From Pseudomonas fluorescens (lineage in GTDB: Bacteria > Pseudomonadota > Gammaproteobacteria > Pseudomonadales > Pseudomonadaceae): a stretch of 64,000 nucleotides of DNA. The stretch lies in contig NZ_CP078138.1 in the NCBI RefSeq assembly GCF_019212185.1, positions 2,400,501 to 2,464,500 of the forward strand. The letters run 5' to 3'. Positions 42,683-51,459 of the stretch are shown here, piece by piece (the first letter of the stretch is position 1; every line of letters starts with the position of its first letter). The position numbers were made by a program, and so were the translations under genes. The notes beneath the pieces were generated by a model. It was not told the DNA's origin and made no database searches. It saw only the letters and a program-made list of their open reading frames with translations.

Positions 42683-43527
42683 TGGTTTTTTCCTTGTTCA
42701 AGGTTGTTCAGTGCCAGGTCCCACTCATGTTCTTCCACGCGGATGAAGTGGTTTTTCTCGCGGTTCTCCAGGAAGGGCACACCTTTACCCATTTTCGTGT
42801 CGCAGATGATCACCCGTGGCTGGGCGTCGGGATGGTGGCGGGCGGCATCGAATGCCGTGACCAGTGCATCGATGTCGTTGCCATCCACGCGCTGGGTGAA
42901 CCAGCCAAAGGCTTGCCAGCGATCGACAATCGGCTCGAACGAGAGGATTTCACTGGAGTAGCCATCGGCTTGCTGATTGTTGACGTCGACGATGGCGATC
43001 AGGTTGTCGAGCTTCCAGTGGGACGCCGACATCACCGCTTCCCAGGTCGAGCCTTCATTCAGTTCGCCGTCCGACAGTAGGTTGTAGACGAAGGAGGCCG
43101 AGCCTTTGCGCTTGAGCCCCAGGCAGGCACCGACCGCAATGCCCAGGCCCTGGCCTAGCGAACCCCCGGTTATTTCCATGCCCGGGGTGTAGGCGGCCAT
43201 GCCCGACATCGGCAGGCGGCTGTCGTCCGAACCGTAGGTTTCCAGCTCATCGAGCGGGATGATCTCTGCTTCGATCAGGGCCGCGTACAGCGCAATCGCG
43301 TAGTGCCCGATGGAGAGGTAGAAGCGGTCGCGCGCCTCCCATTCCGGGGCCTGCGGCTGATGATTCAGCGCATGGAAGTAGGAGACTGCCAACAGGTCGG
43401 CCGCACCGAGGGCCTGGCCGACATAGCCCTGGCCCTGGACCTGGCCCATGCGCAGCGCGTGGCGACGAATGTTGTGTGCGCGTTCAACCAGCGTCGTGGT
43501 TGAAGCAGTTGAAGGATTAATTGTCAT
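42679..43527 (-). CDS. Split transketolase, N-terminal (ThDP-binding) subunit
   Basis: 282 residues behind a GGAG site. Signatures: 'FYLSIGHYAIALYAALIEAE' (SxGH), 'GMEITGGSLGQGLGIAVGAC' and the ThDP/Mg motif 'LLSDGELNEGSTWEAVMSAS' through 'DVNNQQADG'. It starts 18 bases after the MFS stop, so all four genes from the SDR on form one minus-strand operon. It resembles the transketolase N-domain but is about 15% shorter than the housekeeping domain and begins without the usual R-A-(L/M)-x-D-A start. Confidence 0.88.
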   Translation of the reverse strand: MTINPSTASTTTLVERAHNIRRHALRMGQVQGQGYVGQALGAADLLAVSYFHALNHQPQAPEWEARDRFYLSIGHYAIALYAALIEAEIIPLDELETYGSDDSRLPMSGMAAYTPGMEITGGSLGQGLGIAVGACLGLKRKGSASFVYNLLSDGELNEGSTWEAVMSASHWKLDNLIAIVDVNNQQADGYSSEILSFEPIVDRWQAFGWFTQRVDGNDIDALVTAFDAARHHPDAQPRVIICDTKMGKGVPFLENREKNHFIRVEEHEWDLALNNLEQGKNQ

Positions 43528-43544
43528 GATGAAACTCCGTTAAC

Positions 43545-44843
43545 TCAACGATTGACCAGGGCGGCGGGGATGCGCAGCACCAGCAGGGCGCCGGCCACCA
43601 GCACGCCGGTGATCAGGTACATGCCGATGGCGCTGGAGCCGGTCAGTGTGGTGATCCAGCCAATCAGGTAGGGCGAGCAGAAGCCGGCCAGGTTGGCGAA
43701 GCTGTTGACGGCCGCGATTCCGGCGGCGGCGGAAACGCCACCCAGCAGCGTGGTGGGCAGCATCCAGAACAGTGAGGTCGCGGACAGGATGCCGGAGGCC
43801 GCCAGGCACAGACTGAGGATCGACAGGGTCACATTGCCCCCCATCAACGCCGCCAGACTCAGGCCGACAGCGCCGGCGATCATCGGCACGATCAGATGCC
43901 AGCGCCGTTCACGATGTTTATCGCCACTGCGGCCGACCAGCAGCATCGCCACGATCGCGCAGAGGTAAGGCAGGCTGGTGAGGAAGCCGATGTGCAGTGG
44001 GTCGGCAACCCCGGCGTTGCGCACCAGTGTCGGCAGCCAGAAGGTGATTGCGTACTGACCCATCACCACGCAGAAGTAGATGGCGGCCAGCAACCACAGA
44101 CGGCGATCACGGATGAACTCGCCGACGGAGGCATGGGTGACTTTCTGCTGATTGTCCTCGGCCAGTTCCCGAGTGATCAGTTGCTTTTCTTCGTCGTTGA
44201 GCCAGTTGGCCTGATGCACGCCGTCCTTGAGATAGCTCAGCACCAGCAGGCCGACCAGCACCGTCGGCACGGCCTCGAGGACGAACATCCACTGCCAGCC
44301 GGCCCAGCCATGCATGCCGGCGAAGTGGTTCATGATCCAGCCGGAGAGCGGGCCACCGACCATGCCCGACAGCGGAATGGCGATGAACCACAACACGGTC
44401 ATGCGGGCACGGCGATAGGACGGGAACCAATAGGTCAGGTACAGCAACAGGCCCGGCGCCAGGCCGGCTTCGGCGATGCCCAGCAGAAAGCGCAGGGCAT
44501 AGAACTGCCAGGCGGTTTCGACGAAGGCGAACAGGGCGGAGACGATGCCCCAGGTGATCATGATGCGGGCGATCCAGACCCGTGCGCCGACCTTGTGCAG
44601 GATGATGTTGCTCGGCACTTCGCAGAGGAAGTAACCGATGAAGAACATGCCAGCGCCCAGGCCGTAGACCGTCTCGCTGAGGGCCAGGTCGTTCATCATT
44701 TGCAGCTTGGCGAAGCCGACGTTGACCCGGTCCAGATAGGCGCACAGATAGCACAGCATCAGGAACGGCATCAGGCGCCAGGCCGTTTTACGGTAGGCGG
44801 AGGAGCGCACGGTCGAAACCGCTTCGAGCGACAGGGTTGTCAT
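43545..44843 (-). CDS. MFS transporter, anion:cation symporter (ACS) family
   Basis: 432 residues from ATG 44843; 19 earlier codons overlap the promoter side of the SDR gap and lack support. Twelve membrane segments. 'MLCYLCAYLDRVNVGFAKLQ' and 'GYFLCEVPSNIILHKVGARV' are hallmark ACS/phthalate-permease sequences, and 'SYRRARMTVLWFIAIPLSGM' follows helix 4. Members import organic acids such as glucarate, tartrate or phthalate. It is second in the operon after the SDR gene and probably imports the operon's substrate. Confidence 0.9.
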   Translation of the reverse strand: MTTLSLEAVSTVRSSAYRKTAWRLMPFLMLCYLCAYLDRVNVGFAKLQMMNDLALSETVYGLGAGMFFIGYFLCEVPSNIILHKVGARVWIARIMITWGIVSALFAFVETAWQFYALRFLLGIAEAGLAPGLLLYLTYWFPSYRRARMTVLWFIAIPLSGMVGGPLSGWIMNHFAGMHGWAGWQWMFVLEAVPTVLVGLLVLSYLKDGVHQANWLNDEEKQLITRELAEDNQQKVTHASVGEFIRDRRLWLLAAIYFCVVMGQYAITFWLPTLVRNAGVADPLHIGFLTSLPYLCAIVAMLLVGRSGDKHRERRWHLIVPMIAGAVGLSLAALMGGNVTLSILSLCLAASGILSATSLFWMLPTTLLGGVSAAAGIAAVNSFANLAGFCSPYLIGWITTLTGSSAIGMYLITGVLVAGALLVLRIPAALVNR

Positions 44844-44943
44844 GATGGTTCGATCTCTTGTTTTTATTGACCGCCAGGCCCCGAGGCCCGGCTGCATCAT
44901 CGATCCAGAACCGCACGGGCCAGGCAGGCCCGCCCAGGTGTAG

Positions 44944-45693
44944 TCAGTGAATCAGCATGCCGCCGTTCACATCCAGGGTGATGCCGGTCAGGTAGGAGGA
45001 TAGGTCGCTGGCCAGGAACAGCGCGGCGTTGGCGACGTCCTGCGCGGCACCGAGGCGGCCCAGGGGGATGCCGTCGATGATCGCGTGACGGCGATCGTCC
45101 TGCATCAGGCCGCCGGTAATGTCGGTATGAATCAAGCCTGGGGCGATGGAGTTGACGCGAATGTTGTCGGGTCCCAGCTCCCGCGCCATGGCTTTGCCCA
45201 AGCCCAGCACACCGGCCTTGGCCGCACTGTAATGGGGGCCGCCAAAGATGCCGCCGCCTCGTTGCGCGGACACCGAGGACATGCAGACGATGCTGCCGCA
45301 AGCCTGTTGGCGCATGAATGGAATCACCGCCTGGGACATCAGCAGGGTGCCGCGCAGGCTGACGTCCAGCACCTTGTCGTAGTCCGAAGGGCGAATATCC
45401 AGGGTTTTCAGCGGCTGGGTGATGCCGGCGTTATTGATCAGAATGTCGATGCGGCCGAAATGCTCGATGATTTTCGCCACGGCCTGCTGGACCTGCGATT
45501 CATCAGCGACGTTGGCCGCCAGACCCAGATGACCTTCGCCCAGGCAGGCGGCGGCATCGCGGGCAGCGGATTGATCCAGATCGAGGATCACCACATGGGC
45601 GCCCTGTTGCGCGAAGGTGGTCGCTGTCGCACGGCCAATGCCACGTGCGGAGGCCGCACCGGTGATGATCGCGACTTTGCCTTGGAGAAGCAT
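44944..45693 (-). CDS. Short-chain dehydrogenase/reductase
   Basis: 249 residues, classical SDR: 'IITGAASARGIGRATA' (cofactor glycine motif), 'INNAGI' at ~87-92, catalytic Ser in 'MSSVSAQRGG', and Y-S-A-A-K. 'VILDLD' at the end of beta-2 has Asp, predicting NAD(H). It is the first gene of the operon, downstream of the palindromic operator. It probably oxidises a polyol or hydroxy acid to the ketone used by the transketolase. Confidence 0.9.
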   Translation of the reverse strand: MLLQGKVAIITGAASARGIGRATATTFAQQGAHVVILDLDQSAARDAAACLGEGHLGLAANVADESQVQQAVAKIIEHFGRIDILINNAGITQPLKTLDIRPSDYDKVLDVSLRGTLLMSQAVIPFMRQQACGSIVCMSSVSAQRGGGIFGGPHYSAAKAGVLGLGKAMARELGPDNIRVNSIAPGLIHTDITGGLMQDDRRHAIIDGIPLGRLGAAQDVANAALFLASDLSSYLTGITLDVNGGMLIH

Positions 45694-45804
45694 GGGAGTA
45701 CCTCATTGTTCTTATTGGAGAGTGTTGTTGGGTCGATCCGCAGCGAACCGATGACCCAGCTTGTGCTCCACCCCGTCCCTGAGCAATAACGCAAACCTCA
45801 CTGG

Positions 45805-45825
45805 GTGCTGAAAAAAATTCAGCAC
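45805..45825. promoter_or_regulatory. Palindromic LysR-type operator
   Basis: GTGCTGAA and TTCAGCAC form a perfect 8-bp dyad separated by AAAAA, and contain a T-N11-A core (45809-45821). It lies between the divergent SDR operon (start 45693) and LysR gene (start 45901), the classic site for the encoded regulator. Confidence 0.7.
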
Positions 45826-45900
45826 TCGTCATTTGTGCCGTTGGCTGGTTGAATGGCACGACGCCCAGCCCACGCCACTTGCAGCGGAATAATCCTCATC

Positions 45901-46815
45901 ATGCGCTCAGACGACGATGCTCCCGCCACACTGCCACCCCTGAAAGCCATTCAGGCCTTTGAGCAAACAGCGCGCTTCGGCAACGTCGCCCGTGCCGCTG
46001 AACTGCTCGACCTGACACCCTCGGCCGTCAGTCACCAATTGGCCAAGCTCGAGGCATTAATCGGGCGACAGCTGTTTTTCAGAACGGCCCGAGGCGTGAC
46101 CCTGACGCCCGTGGGGGAGCAGTACCTGACCGAGATTTCCGGCATTCTGCACAGCCTCGCCGTGGCCACCGAGCGCGCCACCAGTGACGTCAGCCTCGAT
46201 TGCCTGCGCCTGCACTCATCCCCCAGTTTCGGCTTGCTATGGCTGATGCCACGCCTGGAACAATTTCGCCAGAGTCATCCGGACATCCAGCTCAACCTGT
46301 CCTGTTCCTATGAGTCGTTGCACTTCAGTCGCGATAAGATCGATGTCGACATCCGCCACGGCATGCCCAACTGGCCCAGCTACGAAGTGCGCACCATCCG
46401 CAACGAAAGGATCGCGGTCATGGCCTCGCCCAGGCTCCTGGAAAAGCGCCCGATCCGCACCGCAGCGGATTTGCTCGACAGCCAATTGATCCTGTCGGAA
46501 GCGACCCTGATCAAGTGGCCGCAGCTGTTTGCCCAACACGGTGTGTCGCGCCCGGAAAAGCCCTATACCCTGAGCTTCGACCGTTCCTACATGACGCTGG
46601 AAGCAGCCCATCACGGCCTGGGTTTCGCCCTGGAAAGCACCTTGCTGGCCCAGGATTACCTCGAGCGCGGTGCCTTGGTCGAGGTCGCACCGGCATTGAG
46701 CTCACCGATCACCGCCCACCACCTGGTGTTTCCCCGCGCCCATTCGAACTTTCCCCGAGTGCGGCGCTTTCTGGAGTGGATGCAGAAGGAGTTGGGGCAT
46801 GATTTCAGTTATTGA
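45901..46815 (+). CDS. LysR-family (GcvA-type) regulator
   Basis: 304 residues from ATG 45901; the frame is open 16 codons earlier. N-terminus 'LPPLKAIQAFEQTARFGNVA', HTH 'RAAELLDLTPSAVSHQLAKL' and 'FFRTARGVTLTPVGEQYL' place it in the GcvA/AmpR-like subgroup. It is divergent from the SDR-MFS-transketolase operon with a palindrome in between, so it very likely controls that operon. The last codons overlap no other gene. Confidence 0.9.
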   Translation: MRSDDDAPATLPPLKAIQAFEQTARFGNVARAAELLDLTPSAVSHQLAKLEALIGRQLFFRTARGVTLTPVGEQYLTEISGILHSLAVATERATSDVSLDCLRLHSSPSFGLLWLMPRLEQFRQSHPDIQLNLSCSYESLHFSRDKIDVDIRHGMPNWPSYEVRTIRNERIAVMASPRLLEKRPIRTAADLLDSQLILSEATLIKWPQLFAQHGVSRPEKPYTLSFDRSYMTLEAAHHGLGFALESTLLAQDYLERGALVEVAPALSSPITAHHLVFPRAHSNFPRVRRFLEWMQKELGHDFSY

Positions 46816-46907
46816 TGTTCCCTCAGTCGGCCCGATGGTGTCGCCCCATGTTGAAATGTACAAAAGGGGGCTGGAGCCGGGAGAGCAGATTTACTATCGA
46901 TCGCCGA

Positions 46908-46930
46908 CGTCAGTTCCATGGGAACTGACG
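46908..46930. terminator. Hairpin between convergent genes
   Basis: CGTCAGTTCC-ATG-GGAACTGACG is a perfect 10-bp inverted repeat in the 154-base gap between the LysR gene and the convergent oxidoreductase gene. There is no T-run on either side. Confidence 0.45.
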
Positions 46931-46969
46931 TATCCAGCTAAAGCCCAATCGCGGCGCAAAGGCACGTGT

Positions 46970-47986
46970 CTAGATACAAGCAACCCTAACCATGAGTTTG
47001 CCATTGTTGCTACCTTTGAAAACATGTTTCAAAGCTTCTGGAGCCAACTCCAGTCCTTCCACAATATGGGCGCGATGCTGAATTTTTCCGCGCTCGTAAA
47101 AATGTTTGAGGATCGCGTCGAATTCACCCATTCGAGATGAAAAGTCTGGCACGACGAAACCTTGAATATGGGCTCTCCTGAACAATATCTGTGGCAGATT
47201 TTCACATCCATAGGCGTGTATCGGGTCAGCTAAGTCGTACTGCGACATAGCCCCACACACTGCAATTCGGCAACCAACTGCCATATTGGAAAGTACGGCG
47301 TCAAGAATCGGGCCACCGACATTATCGAAGTAGACGTCGATGCCCTCGGGGCAAAGCTGAGACAAAGCAACTGCCACGTCTTCGTGCTTGTAATCGATTG
47401 CGCCGTCCAGGCCAAACTCGCTGATCAATAGCCTGCATTTCTCTGGGCCGCCGGCGATGCCAATGACTCGGTTGCCCTGTGCTTTTGCCATTTGTGCGGC
47501 AATGGATCCAGTTGCACCCGCCGCTCCTGATACAACCACCACATCATTTGGACTTGCTTGCCCAATCTCAAAAAGTCCAATGGCTGCAGCGCGACCCACA
47601 TGCGAAAAAATCGAAAGGTGCGCCTCCAGGGGTATATGGGACCCACTGGTAAAACGCTCGATAAGCATCGGTTGTGCAATGGAGTATCGCTCCCAACCCC
47701 ACATGCCTTTGACCAGATCGCCGGGGGCGAAATCCGTTGAGCGAGACGCCTCAACTACTCCTATAGCCTGGCCAATCATTACACTGCCTATCGCGAGAGG
47801 CAGATAACTGGAGCTGGGTTCAAGCTTCAACCAGTTACGGCTGGTGGGATCCAGGGAGATCAGTAGGGTCTTTACCAAGACTTCACCATCGCCAGGCTGC
47901 GCAATGGGTCTTCTTTCCCAGCGCAGACACTCAGGGTTGTATTCACCCCTTGAGGGTTCAGCGATTACCCAGGCTTCGTTTTGCAT
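46970..47986 (-). CDS. NADP-dependent oxidoreductase, zinc-free MDR (CurA-like)
   Basis: 338 residues from ATG 47986 behind GATGGAAG; 50 earlier in-frame codons have no homology. Leukotriene B4 12-hydroxydehydrogenase/CurA pattern: 'SLDPTSRNWLK', 'IGSVMIGQAIGVVEASRSTD', 'VVVSGAAGATGSIAAQMAKA', 'YKHEDVAVALSQLCPEGIDV', 'YFDNVGGPILDAVLSNM' and 'RAHIQGFVVPDFSSRMGEF'. It reduces C=C bonds of enones with NADPH. It stands alone and is convergent with the LysR gene; no pathway link is evident. Confidence 0.9.
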   Translation of the reverse strand: MQNEAWVIAEPSRGEYNPECLRWERRPIAQPGDGEVLVKTLLISLDPTSRNWLKLEPSSSYLPLAIGSVMIGQAIGVVEASRSTDFAPGDLVKGMWGWERYSIAQPMLIERFTSGSHIPLEAHLSIFSHVGRAAAIGLFEIGQASPNDVVVVSGAAGATGSIAAQMAKAQGNRVIGIAGGPEKCRLLISEFGLDGAIDYKHEDVAVALSQLCPEGIDVYFDNVGGPILDAVLSNMAVGCRIAVCGAMSQYDLADPIHAYGCENLPQILFRRAHIQGFVVPDFSSRMGEFDAILKHFYERGKIQHRAHIVEGLELAPEALKHVFKGSNNGKLMVRVACI

Positions 47987-48122
47987 ATGGCTTCCATCTC
48001 GTTGTTTTCGATTGTCGCGACAAAGCATCAAAGCAAGGTGGCTCGGAAATGGAGAACCCTTTAAAAAAACCAGGTCCGTCCCCTGACATTTACTTGATAA
48101 GTGGCGTTCGCGATGGGTGAAC

Positions 48123-48308
48123 TCATTCCGACTCAAACGCCAAGATGGCCTTGATCAACTGACGTGCAGCATCACTAGCAAATCGGATTTGAAGTGTCCG
48201 TCGCTGGTTACCCGGGTGTGAGGGAGCGAACTCCACGAGCAATTCTCGATCTGCGGCTTCAAATCGCACCGCGGAAAGCGCCTGTATATGAGCGATAGTG
48301 AAAATCAT
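48123..48308 (-). CDS. Small hypothetical protein
   Basis: 61 residues (MIFTIAHIQALSAVRFEAAD ... 'LQIRFASDAARQLIKAILAF'), a plausible alpha/beta mini-domain. The ribosome site is weak. It lies upstream of the oxidoreductase on the same strand. Not recognised. Confidence 0.45.
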   Translation of the reverse strand: MIFTIAHIQALSAVRFEAADRELLVEFAPSHPGNQRRTLQIRFASDAARQLIKAILAFESE

Positions 48309-48410
48309 CGATTAGTCTGATGCCAGAAGCGCAGTAGTGCCATTCGCCTGTGGCATCCCTCCCAGAGAAACAGTTAGTTTGAGTAATACGTCAATCGCAA
48401 GCTCAGGAAT

Positions 48411-48578
48411 TCAGGGCCATCCTCGAAACCCTTGCGGCAGATTGCACGGTGCATTGGCTATCTGACAGGCGCTAGGCACCTGGGGGGTATAAGAGCGGGG
48501 AGCAGGTGAGATTAGTAAAATGGCCATTGCTGCGAAAAGGCAGGCCAGCAGTGCGATCGATTTTATTTTTGTTTTCAT
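48411..48578 (-). CDS. Small exported or membrane peptide
   Basis: 55 residues from ATG 48578 behind GAGACGAAG. 'MKTKIKSIALLACLFAAMAI' is a signal-like segment, and the mature part 'SYTPQVPSACQIANAPCNLP' has two Cys that could form a disulfide. No family recognised. It lies between the small gene at 48123 and the IS256-type element. Confidence 0.45.
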   Translation of the reverse strand: MKTKIKSIALLACLFAAMAILLISPAPRSYTPQVPSACQIANAPCNLPQGFRGWP

Positions 48579-48743
48579 TTCTTCGTCTCTTGAGGGCACA
48601 AATTAGCCTCAGCTTGCGTTGCCTGAAGGCGAATGGGTCCTATCTTTCGGTAGTGCGCAGATGTCTTCGACGAGTGGGATTTGCGGGTCTGAGGTATAGA
48701 TTCAGAGCCAGCGAATAGCTGACACGGATGGCATAACTCAGGG

Positions 48744-50116
48744 GGGGTGTCAGAAATTTTGTGTTCGGGCATAACATGAGTAAGAGGTGCATGTATGCCA
48801 ACCAAAAAGAAATCTGAGCGCCAACCGGTGCGGGAGCTGCCGAAGCTTCCAAAGGAACTGCTGGATCAACTCCCTCAAACACTGATGACCGCTGAGGCGA
48901 TCGAAGAGGCTTCTGCGGCCTTCAAGAAAGCGCTGATTGAACGCGCCCTAAATGCCGAGCTTGGCCACCATTTGGGTTATCCATCGGGCGCGCAGCGCCC
49001 GGAGGACGAAACCAACCAGCGCAACGGCAAGAGCGGCAAGACGGTGCTCACCGGCGATGGCCCGATACGCCTGGATATTCCGCGCGACCGCAACGGCAGT
49101 TTCTCGCCGATTCTGATCCCCAAGCATGAGCGCCGTTATACCGGTTTCGATGACAAGATCATCGCCATGTACGCCCGTGGAATGACGGTCAGAGAGATTC
49201 GTGCGTTTCTTTCTGAGCAGTACAGCACGGACGTCTCGCCCGATTTCATCAGCTCTGTGACCGACGAGGTCATGGAAGAGATTGGCGCGTGGCAACAGCG
49301 CCCGCTGGAGCCGATGTACCCGGTCATTTTCTTTGATGCGCTACGGGTGAAGATCCGCGAAGAAGGCTTGGTACGCAACAAGGCCATTTACCTGGCGTTG
49401 GGTGTTTTACCCGACGGGACGCGCGATATCCTGGGCATCTGGATCGAGAACACCGAGGGTGCGAAGTTCTGGATGAAGGTGTTCAACGACCTCAAAACGC
49501 GAGGCGTCGAGGACGTGCTGATTGCCGTGACCGATGGCCTCAAGGGCATGCCAGAGGCCCTCAGCGCAGTGTTTCCAGAAACAACACTGCAGACATGCAT
49601 TGTGCATCTGATTCGCAACAGCCTGGACTACGCGGCTTGGGACAAGCGTCGAGCACTGGCCAAGGCGCTGAAGCCGATTTATCAGGCCATCAACGCAGAA
49701 GCGGCTGAGCAGGCCTTGGATGAGTTTGAAAACGGGCCTTGGGGCAAACAGTATCCAACGGTCGTGGCCGCCTGGAGACGCGCTTGGGATCGAGTGATTC
49801 CATTCTTTGTTTTCCCGCCCGCCATCCGGAAGGTGATCTATACCACCAACGCGATTGAGAGCATCAATGCTCAGCTACGTAAGATCATAAAGACCCGTGG
49901 CCACTTCCCGAACGACGATGCAGCGACCAAACTGATCTGGTTGGGGCTACGAAACATCACGGCAAACTGGGGTTCAGCGGCCCATGACTGGAAAAGTGCG
50001 ATGAATCAATTTGCGATTCTGTACGGAGATCGGTTCATCAGGCCGACCTGGTGAAAATCAGGGCCTGCCTGACGGCAGGCCATTACCGGCCCGCACACAA
50101 AAAAACTGACAGTCCC
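48744..50116 (+). mobile_element. IS256-family insertion sequence, complete
   Basis: 1,373 bases. The left end GGGGTGTCAG... and the right end ...CTGACAGTCCC are imperfect terminal inverted repeats that extend inward to TTTTGTGT-CGGGC on both sides. AACTCAGGG occurs immediately outside each end (48735-48743 and 50117-50125), a 9-bp target duplication within the 8-9 bp range known for IS256. The G-run makes the exact boundary uncertain by a few bases. The single transposase gene is intact, so the insertion may be recent and active. Confidence 0.88.
48795..50054 (+). CDS. IS256-family (mutator-type) transposase
   Basis: 419 residues, uninterrupted. DDE catalytic residues sit in 'YPVIFFDALRVKIREEG' (Asp), 'VLIAVTDGLKGMPEAL' (Asp) and 'YTTNAIESINAQLRKI' (Glu). 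The C-x2-H signature is in 'TTLQTCIVHLIRNSLDYA'. The start follows AAGAGGTGC within the element's left end. Confidence 0.96.
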   Translation: MPTKKKSERQPVRELPKLPKELLDQLPQTLMTAEAIEEASAAFKKALIERALNAELGHHLGYPSGAQRPEDETNQRNGKSGKTVLTGDGPIRLDIPRDRNGSFSPILIPKHERRYTGFDDKIIAMYARGMTVREIRAFLSEQYSTDVSPDFISSVTDEVMEEIGAWQQRPLEPMYPVIFFDALRVKIREEGLVRNKAIYLALGVLPDGTRDILGIWIENTEGAKFWMKVFNDLKTRGVEDVLIAVTDGLKGMPEALSAVFPETTLQTCIVHLIRNSLDYAAWDKRRALAKALKPIYQAINAEAAEQALDEFENGPWGKQYPTVVAAWRRAWDRVIPFFVFPPAIRKVIYTTNAIESINAQLRKIIKTRGHFPNDDAATKLIWLGLRNITANWGSAAHDWKSAMNQFAILYGDRFIRPTW

Positions 50117-50193
50117 AACTCAGGGGGGGTGATAGGCCACTATGAGCACGACGCAGCGGCATTTCGCCGCCACGCCCGGGAGCCAGTTAAAAA

Positions 50194-51393
50194 TCAGGCT
50201 GCACTAAAGGTTTTATGCGGATCTATGACGAATTTCTTCGGCACTCCCGCGTCAAACTCGCCATACCCCTCAGGCGCCTGATCCAGGCTGATCACCTGCA
50301 CACCCACCACTTCAGCGATGTTGATGCGGTCCCACATGATCGCCTGCATCAGTGCGCGGTTGTACTTCATCACCGGGGTCTGGCCGGTGTGGAAGCTGTG
50401 GGATTTGGCCCAGCCCAGGCCAAAGCGGATGCTCAGGCTGCCCATTTTTGCCGCAGCGTCGACTGCGCCCGGGTCTTCGGTAACGTACAGGCCGGGGATG
50501 CCGATCTTGCCCGCTACACGGACGACGCCCATCAGGGAGTTGAGTACGGTGGCAGGGGCTTCGTGTTTGACGCCGTCGTGACCGTGGCCACGGGCTTCGA
50601 AGCCCACGCAGTCAACGGCGCAATCGACTTCCGGTTCGCCCAGCAGTGCGGCGATCTGTTCGTGCAGCGGTGCGTCTTTGGACAGGTCGACGATTTCAAA
50701 ACCCTGGGCCTTGGCGTGGGCCAGGCGGATGGTGTTGACGTCGCCGATGATCACCACCGCAGCGCCCAGCAGGCGTGCCGAAGCGGCAGCGGCCAGGCCG
50801 ACTGGGCCGGCGCCAGCGATGTATACGGTGCTGCCCGGGCCGACACCGGCGGTGACGGCACCGTGGTAACCGGTAGGGAGGATGTCGGACAGGCAGGTCA
50901 GGTCGCGGATTTTCTCCATGGCCTTGTCGCGATCCGGCAGTTTCAGCAGGTTGAAGTCGGCGTACGGCACCAGCACGTATTCAGCTTGGCCGCCAGTCCA
51001 GTCGCCCATGTCGACGTAGCCGTAAGCACCACCAGCACGCGCCGGGTTGACGGTCAGGCAGACGCCGGTGTGTTGCTCTTTGCAGGAACGGCAGCGCCCA
51101 CATGCAACGTTAAAGGGTACCGAGACCAGGTCGCCGATTTTCAGGTTTTCGACGTCGCTGCCCTTCTCGATCACCTCACCGGTGATCTCGTGACCCAGCA
51201 CCAGGCCGGTCTGGGCGGTGGTACGGCCGCGCACCATGTGCTGGTCTGAGCCGCAGATGTTGGTGGATATGACCTTGAGAATGACACCGTGTTCGATCTT
51301 CCGACCCCGAGGATCCTGCATCTTCGGATAATCGATATTTTGTACTTGAACGTTGCCCGCCCCCAGATAAACCACACCGCGATTACCAGACAT
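50194..51393 (-). CDS. fdhA: Glutathione-independent formaldehyde dehydrogenase
   Basis: 399 residues, the same length as P. putida FdhA. Start 'MSGNRGVVYLGAGNVQVQNI', catalytic zinc Cys47 in 'STNICGSDQHMVRGR' and His68 in 'LVLGHEITGEVIEKG', structural zinc cluster 'CGRCRSCKEQHTGVC', and Rossmann motif 'VYIAGAGPVGLAAAASARLL'. It oxidises formaldehyde to formate with NAD. It is adjacent to and co-oriented with the Rieske oxygenase gene (66-base gap), which fits removal of formaldehyde released by demethylation. The IS256 element sits 78 bases past its 3' end. Confidence 0.95.
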   Translation of the reverse strand: MSGNRGVVYLGAGNVQVQNIDYPKMQDPRGRKIEHGVILKVISTNICGSDQHMVRGRTTAQTGLVLGHEITGEVIEKGSDVENLKIGDLVSVPFNVACGRCRSCKEQHTGVCLTVNPARAGGAYGYVDMGDWTGGQAEYVLVPYADFNLLKLPDRDKAMEKIRDLTCLSDILPTGYHGAVTAGVGPGSTVYIAGAGPVGLAAAASARLLGAAVVIIGDVNTIRLAHAKAQGFEIVDLSKDAPLHEQIAALLGEPEVDCAVDCVGFEARGHGHDGVKHEAPATVLNSLMGVVRVAGKIGIPGLYVTEDPGAVDAAAKMGSLSIRFGLGWAKSHSFHTGQTPVMKYNRALMQAIMWDRINIAEVVGVQVISLDQAPEGYGEFDAGVPKKFVIDPHKTFSAA

Positions 51394-51459
51394 AGAGTGT
51401 TCTCCTGTGTTGTGAGGTCGCCGACCTTTGATGCTGCAATTACTGATGTTGTGTGAGAA

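Noticed and set aside
41534..42961. 475-codon plus-strand frame
   Set aside because: Fully antisense to the two transketolase subunits, which show complete catalytic motifs.
43896..44870. 324-codon plus-strand frame
   Set aside because: Antisense to the ACS-family permease; its His/Gln/Asp-rich composition is that of a complement of membrane codons.
50215..51249. 344-codon plus-strand frame
   Set aside because: Antisense to fdhA, whose zinc and NAD motifs are unambiguous.
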